Source of the DNA: Maribacter flavus
GTDB taxonomy: Bacteria; Bacteroidota; Bacteroidia; Flavobacteriales; Flavobacteriaceae
Direction of reading: 5' to 3'
NCBI RefSeq assembly: GCF_008386635.1
Contig: NZ_VUOE01000001.1
Coordinates: forward strand, 806,001 to 870,000
DNA length: 64,000 bases
A program made the position numbers and the translations under genes. This document shows positions 17,053-24,201 of the stretch, piece after piece. The notes beneath the pieces are model-generated. The model made no database searches. It was not told where the DNA came from and saw nothing but the letters and a program-made list of their open reading frames with translations. Position 1 is the first letter of the stretch. Each line of letters begins with the position of its first letter.

Positions 17053-18080
17053 ATCCCAATAGAACTTGATTTCACAGCGATTTCAGCACCTTTACGCAAC
17101 CGCTTAAAAACCCGAAGTGCCAATTGTGCTTTACTGGTCGGGATGTTTGGAAGTAGTGGGATTCCTGACTTGCCCATTATCTTAAAAGCCATTGCCTTGT
17201 CATTGGCTGGTAATTTCATCAAAGCAGCAAAGTAGAGTTTGGGATTTTTTACAAAATCTTTCTTCGCTTTGTAGGTTTCAGCATAGTTGCGTTTGTAACC
17301 AAATGTTTTATCAAAAGTCTTTTCGGCACGCTCAAAAAACTGGTCACGGTCAAAACCACGCTTTACTTTTTTACCGTGCATCTCAACTTCAGAGGCTTTG
17401 TGTTTGCTCCCTGGGGAAAGACTAAACGAATTTGAAGCATCCTTTCTGCTCACGATGATGTGGATGTGGCTTTGGTTTCCAGGTTTCTTCATTCCCTGAA
17501 CGATGCGTTTGCCATTTTGTTGGTGTGGTGCTTCTTTTTCCAACTTTCCTATCTTCAGTTTTAATCGGTCAATATTGCCTGTTACCTGACCTTGTTGAAT
17601 GCGCTTGACTTCCTGTTTCAATTCAAGGATTTTAGTGGCAAAGGATTGATTTTCCCTCACCTGAAAATCTGTGCCCTTAAAGGTGCGTTGGTGTTCAATT
17701 TTGGCGAAGTATTTAATGTCATCAACATTAACTGGTCGCCCATTGATTTCCCGATTGAAGCTGGAAGCATAATCTTTCATCAGCTCTCGGGTGTATCGTT
17801 TTAAATCTTCACTACTGCTCTCAAGCTTTCGTAATTCATATTTGGATGGACTTACTGTGATTGAATAGAATTTTGGTTCTTTCTTTTTGAGTTTTGCCGT
17901 ATTTCCGTCAATCTCTTTGACCGCTTCTTTAGCTGAAATCTCATCACCATATTGGTTAAAAAAGTGTTCCATTTCTTCTTTTTCCAGACCTTCGTTTTCC
18001 TTTTCGAGATAGTCCACAAAATCTGCTGAGCTCTGACTATAATTAGTTCCTAATTTTTGTGCGGTGATGTTGATATACAT
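17049..18080 (-). CDS. mobB: Relaxase, MobB/BtgB type (DUF5712)
   Basis: 343 aa. The metal-binding motif H-I-H-I-I-V-S-R is at 205-212 (H205, H207), with a possible third His in K-I-E-H near 130. N-terminal Tyr residues (Y2, Y14, Y24) are candidates for the nicking tyrosine. The family, annotated as DUF5712 or BtgB, cuts the transferred strand at oriT and stays bound to its 5' end. The gene is 10 nt downstream of mobA and overlaps mobC. The adjacent inverted-repeat block at 18,481-18,663 is the likely substrate. Confidence 0.84.
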   Translation of the reverse strand: MYINITAQKLGTNYSQSSADFVDYLEKENEGLEKEEMEHFFNQYGDEISAKEAVKEIDGNTAKLKKKEPKFYSITVSPSKYELRKLESSSEDLKRYTRELMKDYASSFNREINGRPVNVDDIKYFAKIEHQRTFKGTDFQVRENQSFATKILELKQEVKRIQQGQVTGNIDRLKLKIGKLEKEAPHQQNGKRIVQGMKKPGNQSHIHIIVSRKDASNSFSLSPGSKHKASEVEMHGKKVKRGFDRDQFFERAEKTFDKTFGYKRNYAETYKAKKDFVKNPKLYFAALMKLPANDKAMAFKIMGKSGIPLLPNIPTSKAQLALRVFKRLRKGAEIAVKSSSIGI

Positions 18081-18090
18081 AGCCAGGGCT

Positions 18091-18471
18091 TTAAAGTTGA
18101 TTTGAGTTATTTCGCTTTTCTTGAAACTTAACTTCTTTATTTTCTTCTGCGAATTTCTTTTCCAAAATCAGCGGTTTCTTTTTTGGCTCATCCATTTCAA
18201 AAAGGGATTGCAACATTGCGACCGTGGGTTTGGTTTGAGTCTTTTCCACATCACGCATTATGGCAATGACCGCGTTAATTCGCTTCAATAATTTTGCTTC
18301 TATGGTGCGCCCGGTCGGACCTAAATTTTCCTTTGGTGAAATCTCGTTGTAGAAGAAAAAATCGAGGATGGCTTCCATCGCCTCGGTGTGCGTCTTGAAG
18401 TGTGTACGTGAGAATTCCTGAAAACGTTTTGCTGTTTCTTTCTTGAACCTGATACCAATAAATGTGTCCAT
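18091..18471 (-). CDS. mobA: Mobilization accessory protein, BfmA/BtgA (MobA) type
   Basis: 126 aa. The N-terminal half (I-G-I-R-F-K-K-E-T-A-K-R-F-Q-E-F) has a ribbon-helix-helix-like character, and the C-terminus is highly charged. This matches the BfmA/BtgA mobilization proteins that bind oriT and help the relaxase. Two identical 13-bp sites lie immediately upstream (18,481-18,535), which suggests that the protein also represses its own operon. The gene is first in mobA-mobB-mobC. Confidence 0.82.
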   Translation of the reverse strand: MDTFIGIRFKKETAKRFQEFSRTHFKTHTEAMEAILDFFFYNEISPKENLGPTGRTIEAKLLKRINAVIAIMRDVEKTQTKPTVAMLQSLFEMDEPKKKPLILEKKFAEENKEVKFQEKRNNSNQL

Positions 18472-18480
18472 ATTTCGCCG

Positions 18481-18535
18481 ATTTGTCGCAAATCCTTCCC
18501 GAAAAATGGGCGTTTTGAGGGCATTTGTCGCAAAT
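18481..18535. promoter_or_regulatory. Two identical ATTTGTCGCAAAT sites upstream of mobA
   Basis: ATTTGTCGCAAAT occurs at 18,481-18,493 and again at 18,523-18,535. Each copy is itself a dyad (ATTTG / CAAAT around TCG). They are 42 bp apart start to start, four helical turns, so they lie on the same face of DNA. The first copy ends 10 bp upstream of the mobA start (18,471). They fit operator sites for the ribbon-helix-helix protein MobA, binding as cooperating dimers. Confidence 0.55.
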
Positions 18536-18592
18536 TACTGAAAATCAAAGAATAAAAATGAATCTAAACGATTGATTTTCAATGATTTGAAA

Positions 18593-18663
18593 ACGAAAAG
18601 GAATATGTAACATCGCAACGCGTGTTACCCTCTTGCTGTTCCTTTTCGTCCCGCTCACGGGAC
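18593..18663. other. oriT-like block of nested inverted repeats
   Basis: An 11-bp perfect inverted repeat (ACGAAAAGGAA 18,593-18,603; TTCCTTTTCGT 18,639-18,649) encloses a second hairpin (GTAACA 18,607-18,612; TGTTAC 18,623-18,628, with an inner CGC/GCG pair). GTCCCG-CTCA-CGGGAC follows at 18,648-18,663. The block lies upstream of mobA-mobB-mobC, where oriT sits in related mobilization modules. The nic site cannot be placed from sequence alone. The rest of the gene-free stretch 18,472-18,900 shows no further open frame. Confidence 0.55.
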
Positions 18664-18855
18664 AAAAATCCATACAATCCAGCTAAAAAGCTGATTGCCA
18701 TTTTCGAGGAAATGAAATTTCCGATACATTAATTTTCGATGGGTACTGTTATCGGCGAAAGTCAAAAAGTGGATAACTGTACTTAAATTGTGTGCTGTAT
18801 TTCAGCGAAATAAAGATACGATTTTTTCGTGATTATGAATGCACTAAAAATGAAA

Positions 18856-18879
18856 ACACCTCTGAAAATTCAGAGGTGT
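18856..18879 (-). terminator. Terminator after the 65-aa gene
   Basis: ACACCTCTGAA-AA-TTCAGAGGTGT forms an 11-bp perfect hairpin. On the minus strand it is followed by TTTTCATTTTT. It lies 22 nt past the stop of the minus-strand gene at 18,901-19,098 and separates that operon from the oriT-like block. Confidence 0.75.
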
Positions 18880-18900
18880 ATTTCTTTCAAAAAACATCAT

Positions 18901-19098
18901 TCAGATATTAAATACATAGGTATAGGAATATAAATTCCGTAACGCTTCTTCGTCAAGCATTTGGTCTAAATTGGTATGATGCTTGGTGGCATAGTCCATC
19001 AAATCCTTGCCATATTTTTTCTTGACATCTTCCTTGGAATTGGCAATTAATCGCTCTTGCGCTTCCTCACTCAAATCGGTAAAATTTAGATAAATCAT
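18901..19098 (-). CDS. Conserved 65-aa element protein of unknown function
   Basis: 65 aa, acidic and helical, with no signal or membrane segment. It begins I-Y-L-N-F-T-D-L-S-E-E-A-Q and ends with a Tyr-rich stretch. It lies 12 nt downstream of the DUF6876 gene and is followed by a strong terminator, which supports it as a real last gene of that operon. I do not recognise a family. Position between ssb and the mob genes suggests a maintenance or transfer accessory role. Confidence 0.6.
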   Translation of the reverse strand: MIYLNFTDLSEEAQERLIANSKEDVKKKYGKDLMDYATKHHTNLDQMLDEEALRNLYSYTYVFNI

Positions 19099-19110
19099 AG
19101 CTTCCCGATT

Positions 19111-19491
19111 TTAGTATTCACTTGGTAACATCAGCGTATCGTTCACAAAGAACATCCGCAATTCATCCAGTGGAAAATCGGTGGCATTATAGCGGTGGGT
19201 TTCCAAAACGTTGTCGTTTCCATCGCTGTAAATGATTTCAGCTTCGTAACCTGTAAAGTCTTGTTTTTCTTCGGACATTCTTTTAAAGTCAATCGTGATA
19301 AATTCACTTCGGTTCATCAGACTTTTAGCGATTACCGACGCATCCGTTATGAGCCAAAAACATTCAGCGACTTCGGCTAAATATTTTAAACCGTCAGTAA
19401 ATCGGGTTTTCAAAAGCGGTATTTGGTAGAACATTTCCGTTCCCGTAAAAAATTGCAACCGCTCTTTTATTTCGTTAACTTGTGTCTTCAT
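19111..19491 (-). CDS. DUF6876-like protein
   Basis: 126 aa, soluble. The segment F-T-G-T-E-M-F-Y-Q-I-P-L near 15-26, followed by T-R-F-T-D-G-L-K-Y-L-A-E and C-F-W-L-I-T-D, matches what I know as the DUF6876 family of Bacteroidetes mobile elements. The function is not known; such proteins are usually coded with ssb, DUF932 and ParB genes in conjugative elements, as here. It starts about 76 nt after the ssb stop. Confidence 0.7.
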   Translation of the reverse strand: MKTQVNEIKERLQFFTGTEMFYQIPLLKTRFTDGLKYLAEVAECFWLITDASVIAKSLMNRSEFITIDFKRMSEEKQDFTGYEAEIIYSDGNDNVLETHRYNATDFPLDELRMFFVNDTLMLPSEY

Positions 19492-19567
19492 TGTGATTTC
19501 GATTTAGAAATTAAGAATGAAAAAGAGGGCGAAACTTTCCACAGGTGCGCCCTCTTTGTTTTTGTTT

Positions 19568-19915
19568 TTACTCGTTGCCATTCTTTGTACCCAACAATAG
19601 GATTTCGTTGGCTTCGATTTCGGTTAGGTATCGTTTGATACCGTCCTTGTCCTCATAGCTTCGGGATTTCAGTTTTCCGCTTACGCCTACCTCTTTTCCT
19701 TTGACTACATACTTCTCTACAATTTCAGCAGTCTTGCCCCAGGCAACCACGGTATGCCATTCGGTGTTTTGCTCTTTTTCGCCTTTCTTGTTCTTATAAT
19801 ATTCATTTGTGGCGAGTGAAAAACGGGCTACCTTGCTTCCGCTTTCAAGGTTCGTAATGGTTGGCTCTTGACCAACGTTTCCAATCAGTTGTACGTGATT
19901 TCTTAAAGTACTCAT
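19568..19915 (-). CDS. ssb: Single-stranded DNA-binding protein
   Basis: 115 aa with a complete OB fold: L-I-G-N-V-G-Q-E-P near 11, A-R-F-S-L-A-T-N-E near 30, E-W-H-T-V-V-A-W-G-K near 51, and a basic hairpin S-G-K-L-K-S-R-S-Y. It lacks the long acidic C-terminal tail (D-D-D-I-P-F) that recruits host repair proteins, as is usual for short element-coded Ssb. It probably coats the transferred strand in the recipient or during replication of the excised circle. It lies just left of the structured gene-free stretch. Confidence 0.93.
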   Translation of the reverse strand: MSTLRNHVQLIGNVGQEPTITNLESGSKVARFSLATNEYYKNKKGEKEQNTEWHTVVAWGKTAEIVEKYVVKGKEVGVSGKLKSRSYEDKDGIKRYLTEIEANEILLLGTKNGNE

Positions 19916-20026
19916 AACTAAAATTTAAAGATTAATAATTCCCCTGTTTAATTAAATTGAGATGAAATTTTAAGGGGTGTTTGTTTGATTTCTTACGTGC
20001 GTAGCACAATGGGTGACGTGGGTTTT

Positions 20027-20485
20027 GTCAAGACTTTCAGGGAATAAATCAGGTGTGTCTGCGACGTAGTAAAATGCTCGCATTTTCAAGGAAGTAGATA
20101 CCTTATTTTTCGCTGAAACTTGTCACGGTCTTGACAAGTTCCATAAGGGCATTAGCAATTCTTTTAAAGCCGGTCGTGAGTTGAGCGTACGGGAAGTTAA
20201 GCGAGGCGAGCGATCGGGTTTAATTTAGAATTGGTTATGCACTGCCTGTTTTTCGATGCCCCGAAAAACATTCAAGGCTTCATCCATTATAAACCCCTTA
20301 AAATGTGTGGGCCGGTGCCGTGGTTTTTAAGAATTTTCGAGCAAGGGCTCAAGAAGTTCTTGCCGTAAATTCTGTTAAGAAAATCGAGGTGCTGGCCTTC
20401 CGATTTGGTAAGGCGGACTTAATTCACAATTTTCGCTCTGGAATGAAGTGTTCCTTCCCAGCCTAAGCGGGAAGGGTTAGCGAAA
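20027..20485 (+). ncRNA. Candidate structured RNA (or single-strand origin) in a 730-bp gene-free stretch
   Basis: Between ssb and the DUF932 gene there is no credible gene, but many paired elements. Hairpin 20,117-20,140: AACTTGTCA/TGACAAGTT. Long helix 20,149-20,162 with 20,227-20,240 (12 of 14 pairs), enclosing 20,167-20,176 with 20,211-20,220. Hairpin 20,247-20,255 with 20,262-20,270 (9 perfect). Helix 20,310-20,319 with 20,388-20,397 (10 pairs, three of them G-U if read on plus), enclosing 20,330-20,336 with 20,367-20,373. Helix 20,431-20,437 with 20,479-20,485, enclosing 20,453-20,459 with 20,469-20,475. The 8-mer GTCAAGAC at 20,027 can also pair with 20,128-20,135. The G-U pairs favour a plus-strand RNA, opposite to the neighbouring genes. 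A structured DNA origin is the alternative. Confidence 0.45.
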
Positions 20486-20647
20486 TGGAAAGCTGAAATT
20501 GGGGATTGTGTCCAAGATATTTGCAGTGAAGCTCTTTTCCCGGAATGTAGGGAAACGGAATGCAGGGGAATGTGCTGAGTGGTTTTAGTAGTACGGATTT
20601 GTAATAATGGAAAATCCAGTTTAAGGTACTGGATATACCTTTTAAAG

Positions 20648-21484
20648 CTATGCCAGGGCATACACTTCATCGAACAACTTTTTATCCAATAGTTCCTGTT
20701 GGCCGAAACTCTTTTTCAGCACATTGTGCAATACCGAATTAAAGGCATTATAACCTAACCAGAGATTTGGTTCTTCATCAACTAAAAGAGCTTCGTAATT
20801 GAGGATTTCCAAAACCTCTCTCGACTTCTTCGATGGGTCGCTGTTTTTATCGCTACATTCATAGCGGAACAGTTTGGTTCTGTCAAGAATGGCTTTTACG
20901 AATTCTTTAGTATCGATGATTTTAAATTCCTTCATCCTATCAAACTTCTTGGTTATGGTATAGAATTCATTGTCAAGAAATTTATCAAACAGGTTGTTCA
21001 ACCTTGGCATTATGAGGTCTGTATTGTTCCTGCTGTGCTTTATCGAAAATTCGATTTCAGCTTGTGAGACGTGAAGTCCGTTGGAACATACTTTTCGATA
21101 GAATCCGAAGTGGCCAGAGGTCTTTTCGCTACCATCATACGAGTTCTTGAACCTTAACATTGGCAGTATCAAGTCCTTATCATTCTTAACAGTAAACTGG
21201 CTTTTGTCGTCTATGATAAAATCGGTAATGAAAGACCTATCATTTTTGTTGATGGTGCGCTTGTGATAATTTAATCCGGCATCAGTTAACATTTCCTCTG
21301 CTTTCTTGAAGAACAGTTGGTTCGGTATGTGGCCATAACTGTTTGATACCACGTTAACGATTTTGCCATTCGAAATGATGGCATTTTCAAGTCCGCGACG
21401 GGATTCCATCTGGGTCAGGTTTTTCAAAGATTTCATTTCGTTTGAAACGAAAATCTCATCTTGTTGCAAATTTTGTAAATACAT
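20648..21484 (-). CDS. DUF932 protein (phage/plasmid-like)
   Basis: 278 aa. The pattern P-M-L-R-F-K-N-S-Y-D-G-S near 107 and F-G-F-Y-R-K-V-C-S-N-G-L near 126 marks DUF932, a family common on plasmids, phages and conjugative elements, with no proven function. No membrane segment is seen. It follows the 52-aa gene by 17 nt and is probably driven by the leader repeat at 21,671-21,830. Its stop is next to the structured gene-free stretch. Confidence 0.85.
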   Translation of the reverse strand: MYLQNLQQDEIFVSNEMKSLKNLTQMESRRGLENAIISNGKIVNVVSNSYGHIPNQLFFKKAEEMLTDAGLNYHKRTINKNDRSFITDFIIDDKSQFTVKNDKDLILPMLRFKNSYDGSEKTSGHFGFYRKVCSNGLHVSQAEIEFSIKHSRNNTDLIMPRLNNLFDKFLDNEFYTITKKFDRMKEFKIIDTKEFVKAILDRTKLFRYECSDKNSDPSKKSREVLEILNYEALLVDEEPNLWLGYNAFNSVLHNVLKKSFGQQELLDKKLFDEVYALA

Positions 21485-21501
21485 AGCTTTTGAATTTTAG
21501 G

Positions 21502-21660
21502 TTAAACAATTTGTGATAGCAGAGCGTAATACTCTGGATGCTTCTCTCTATAGTAAGCCAGATGACTTTCGGCACCTTCAATGATGTAATTTTCCTTACT
21601 GGATTGATAATGTACTTCGGCTTCCTCGACCGAAATCTTTGCTTTTGATGCTTGTTCCAT
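21502..21660 (-). CDS. 52-aa element protein upstream of DUF932
   Basis: ATG at 21,658-21,660 (minus), stop at 21,502-21,504, giving 52 aa: acidic, helical, with V-E-E-A-E-V-H-Y and H-P-E-Y-Y-A-L-L near the end. It has the same leader (TTTAACTAAAATTTCAAC) as parB and DUF932, it lies directly after the conserved leader repeat, and DUF932 begins 17 nt after it. A longer overlapping frame exists in the same place, but its codon content is poor and it lacks this leader spacing. Function unknown. Confidence 0.65.
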   Translation of the reverse strand: MEQASKAKISVEEAEVHYQSSKENYIIEGAESHLAYYREKHPEYYALLSQIV

Positions 21661-21670
21661 AATGTTGAAA

Positions 21671-21830
21671 TTTTAGTTAAACAATATTTGAGCATCACCC
21701 AAACGGAAGCTAAAATCACAGCTCAAAAGGAAACGGAATAAATAAGAAGAGGGATGCGCGCAACGGCTTTATGCCGTAGTCTTTTGATGGGTGTATTTTA
21801 CGAGTTTACCTTTGCGCTGATATTGATTGA
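21671..21830 (-). repeat. Leader repeat copy A (before the 52-aa/DUF932 unit)
   Basis: About 160 bp strongly similar to 23,713-23,871. Shared blocks include GGAAACGGAATAAATAAG and TTTATGCCGTAGTCTTTTG, then GTATTTTACGAGTTTA. Read on minus, both copies have TTTTGAGC and GCTCAAATATTG, a conserved arm pair enclosing about 27 nt, just before the start codon. This is best read as a duplicated promoter and 5' leader giving co-regulation with parB. Confidence 0.7.
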
Positions 21831-21874
21831 TGCTTTCTCTTAGTACCCTTTTGTTAATATCATAAAAAGAAAAA

Positions 21875-21896
21875 GGGCCGACACGAATGCCGACCC
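21875..21896 (-). terminator. Terminator after parB
   Basis: On minus, GGGTCGGCA-TTCG-TGTCGGCCC forms a 9-bp stem (two G-U pairs) with a UUCG-type loop, followed by TTTTTCTTTTT. It lies 18 nt past the parB stop and ends the parB transcript before leader copy A. Confidence 0.8.
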
Positions 21897-21914
21897 TTCT
21901 TCAAACAACAAAAG

Positions 21915-23702
21915 CTAATCCTTGAGCTCTTGGATTTTCTTTTCAAGAACTGCGATACGCTCTTTCAAACGTGCTTCACGCTTGTTTCGTTTCTCAGCAT
22001 AGCTCTTCTCAATGTCTGCAATCTTGGATTTGTAATATCCCTGCATCGCATAGTAAAATGAAATATTCGTGAGGTTATTGTTATGGTTGCTTTCGCTAAA
22101 ATGTACTTGCTTCGTGAGCATATACCGAATCAACTTGTGAAAGATTTCCTTTTTGAAATTCTTCTTGAAATGCTCGACTATTTCAACCCTGGACATTTTC
22201 GATGTTTTGGCGAAAAATCCTGAAAAGCATTTTTGCCGGCTCATATAGTCCACATTGTTTTCAAAGAGTGAAATGGAAAACGCAACCATTTCATCTACCG
22301 AAAGCGTTTTTTTGGTATCGATATAATCCGTCTCACGAATCATCTGCACCACTTCCTCAAATTGCTTGTTGTTTTCAATCTGTCGCTTGCGGATTTCACG
22401 CTCGTTGATTTTGATGATTTGTTCTTCGGGCGTACAATCTGCCATTTTCCTATTGGCCAATGGTGCTGAATATTCAGAAGAATCATTCTTTAATTTCTCA
22501 ATCACTTTTATGAAAACATTCTTGTTTTGATATGTTTCAGGATGGAAGACGATACCATTTACAAAACCATTCTTTTCTGCTGAACAATACGTTTTCAGTT
22601 CTTCCTTATATTGCTGAATAGCCTCTTTGAACTCTGCTTTCAGTTCATCCTCGGAATAATCATAATGCTGATATTCAATCTTAATGGCATCCATTGTCGG
22701 CTCGATAGGATTCTCTATAATTTCGACATCGTCCAGCAAATAGACTTTCAATCCATTATTTTCCAGTTGGGAAATAACGAGCTGATTTTTTTCTTCATCA
22801 GCCCAGTACTGTCTTATTTCAGGAATGAGCAAAAGGTTTTTTTTCTTGGATTTTTCAATAAGGTTCAAGAACGATTTGGTCTTTTTCGTCTCAAAACAGG
22901 GCGATTTCGTACAGACCATCTTGCCTTCACCAAAAAGGTTACCTTGATTCGCAGCATTGAATGGACATTCTACACAAGAACCCGCTTTAACCACCAAAGT
23001 CTTATCGGCTACATCAAAGGGTGCTTTTTCCAAATCATAGGTTCGATTGTTTATCATTCGGTTTATCTGATGTGCATTGAAGTCTTCGCCCATCGTTTCC
23101 AGCATCATCTGTTGTTCCTCTGGCTCAAAAAGTGCGACACCAACACCTAACGAAATGGTCATTTCACCATTGCGAACAAAATGTTTGAAACCGTCAATCA
23201 ATCCAGCCAACTTCAAACGTTGTCTTATGAAATTGTCGGTTCTTCCCAAACGCTTTGCGATTTCAGAGGGTTGATATTTGTCGCTTAGATAAGCTATCGC
23301 TTCGGCTTCTTCGGTAGGCTCTACGTCCTTTCTTTGCAAGTTTTCGATGATTTGAACTTCCAACACTTCATCGTTTTCATAAGTTCTTACTATACTGGGA
23401 ATTGTATTCTTTCTGGCAATCTTGCTTGCGCGAAATCGTCTTTCGCCCATAACGATGATAAAGTCCTTTCCAGATTTCCGAACCGTTATCGGTTGTAGCA
23501 CACCAAACTCTTTGATACTATCCGAGAGCTGTTTTAGCTGTTTTTCATCAAAGGTCTTTCTCGGTTGCTTGGGGTCAGGCTTAATTTTGCCAATTGGAAT
23601 GTTCTCGATTTGAAGTACCGGAACTTTTTTTCCGTTAACTTCTTTCTTCGCAGTAGTTGTTGTACTTCTACGCTTTCTTGTGGTACTTGCTTTTGTTGTC
23701 AT
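21915..23702 (-). CDS. parB: ParB/RepB/Spo0J-family protein
   Basis: 595 aa from the ATG at 23,700-23,702; a TTG three codons upstream is possible. After a basic Thr/Lys-rich N-terminus comes the ParB CTPase core: G-E-R-R-F-R-A at 86-92 and E-N-L-Q-R-K-D-V at 120-127, then a helix-turn-helix (P-S-E-I-A-K-R-L-G-R-T-D near 147). A four-Cys stretch (C-V-E-C ... C-T-K-S-P-C, about 242-268) could bind zinc. The C-terminus is a Lys/Glu-rich coiled coil. No parA is seen nearby, so it may be a stand-alone ParB that regulates the element or aids maintenance. It has its own leader (copy B) and terminator. Confidence 0.9.
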   Translation of the reverse strand: MTTKASTTRKRRSTTTTAKKEVNGKKVPVLQIENIPIGKIKPDPKQPRKTFDEKQLKQLSDSIKEFGVLQPITVRKSGKDFIIVMGERRFRASKIARKNTIPSIVRTYENDEVLEVQIIENLQRKDVEPTEEAEAIAYLSDKYQPSEIAKRLGRTDNFIRQRLKLAGLIDGFKHFVRNGEMTISLGVGVALFEPEEQQMMLETMGEDFNAHQINRMINNRTYDLEKAPFDVADKTLVVKAGSCVECPFNAANQGNLFGEGKMVCTKSPCFETKKTKSFLNLIEKSKKKNLLLIPEIRQYWADEEKNQLVISQLENNGLKVYLLDDVEIIENPIEPTMDAIKIEYQHYDYSEDELKAEFKEAIQQYKEELKTYCSAEKNGFVNGIVFHPETYQNKNVFIKVIEKLKNDSSEYSAPLANRKMADCTPEEQIIKINEREIRKRQIENNKQFEEVVQMIRETDYIDTKKTLSVDEMVAFSISLFENNVDYMSRQKCFSGFFAKTSKMSRVEIVEHFKKNFKKEIFHKLIRYMLTKQVHFSESNHNNNLTNISFYYAMQGYYKSKIADIEKSYAEKRNKREARLKERIAVLEKKIQELKD

Positions 23703-23712
23703 AATACTCAAA

Positions 23713-23871
23713 TTTTAGATTAAACAATATTTGAGCAGTGAACCAAACGGAAGATAAAATCTTGGCTCAAAAGGAAACGGAATAAATAAGTATGGACAGA
23801 AGCGGTGGCTTTATGCCGTAGTCTTTTGATGGAAGTATTTTACGAGTTTAACTTTCGGGAATATTGTATGA
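23713..23871 (-). repeat. Leader repeat copy B (before parB)
   Basis: Second copy of the ~160-bp leader described at 21,671-21,830, ending 10 nt from the parB ATG. Conserved blocks are the same and in the same order; differences cluster in the central part (about 23,790-23,812) and at the outer end. The flanking stretch 23,872-24,003 has no gene that I can support. Confidence 0.7.
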
Positions 23872-24003
23872 TAATAAACTCCAAATCGAAGAACAAGAGT
23901 CGAGAAAACCTAAATTCTATGAATTTATATTGATTGACATAGTGGTTAATATCAAATGGAATTATATGACACTAAATCAAAGTTTATCTTGAAAATAGGT
24001 CAA

Positions 24004-24024
24004 ATGTTGTACCTATGTTGTACC
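24004..24024. repeat. Two direct copies of ATGTTGTACC, 11 bp apart, near the element end
   Basis: ATGTTGTACC is at 24,004-24,013 and 24,015-24,024, a spacing of one helical turn. Such short direct repeats close to a tRNA target are typical arm-type sites for a tyrosine integrase. The integrase itself is not in the window, so this is inference from position. Confidence 0.4.
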
Positions 24025-24056
24025 CGTGCTTTTTTTTGGTCAATTTTCAAAGTAAA

Positions 24057-24082
24057 AAAGCCGAAGATTTCTCTTCGGCTTT
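24057..24082 (-). terminator. Terminator of the tRNA-Leu gene
   Basis: AAAGCCGAAGA-TTTC-TCTTCGGCTTT is an 11-bp hairpin. On minus it follows the tRNA 3' end by 3 nt and is followed by a T-rich run. If it is the original host terminator, the element border lies to its left. Confidence 0.7.
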
Positions 24083-24085
24083 TAG

Positions 24086-24167
24086 TGCGGGTGAAGGGAC
24101 TCGAACCCCCACACCTTGCGGCATCAGATCCTAAGTCTGACGTGTCTACCAATTCCACCACACCCGC
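24086..24167 (-). tRNA. tRNA-Leu (anticodon UAG), likely integration target
   Basis: On minus the acceptor arm GCGGGTG pairs with CACCCGC at the 3' end. The anticodon arm CAGA-CTTAGGA-TCTG places TAG in the loop, and the T arm has GGTTCGAGTCC. A long variable arm and GGTAGACAC in the D region fit class II tRNA-Leu. CCA is not encoded. The 3' end faces the conjugative element, the usual orientation for integration into a tRNA gene. Confidence 0.93.
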
Positions 24168-24201
24168 ATAAAGTGCAAATTAACACTTTTTATTTGGATA
24201 A

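Noticed and set aside
18648-18663. GTCCCG-CTCA-CGGGAC as a transcription terminator
   Set aside because: There is no gene ending here; the position beside the relaxase operon and the nested repeats fit oriT better.
20419-20670. 83-codon minus-strand frame in the structured gene-free stretch
   Set aside because: It covers several hairpins, overlaps DUF932 and has no family-like content.
21456-21719. 87-codon minus-strand frame at the DUF932 upstream region
   Set aside because: It overlaps the better supported 52-aa gene (21,502-21,660) in another frame and lacks the shared leader.
23956-24171. 71-codon plus-strand frame crossing the tRNA-Leu gene
   Set aside because: Its second half is the antisense of the tRNA and its terminator; such frames are common artefacts at tRNA genes.
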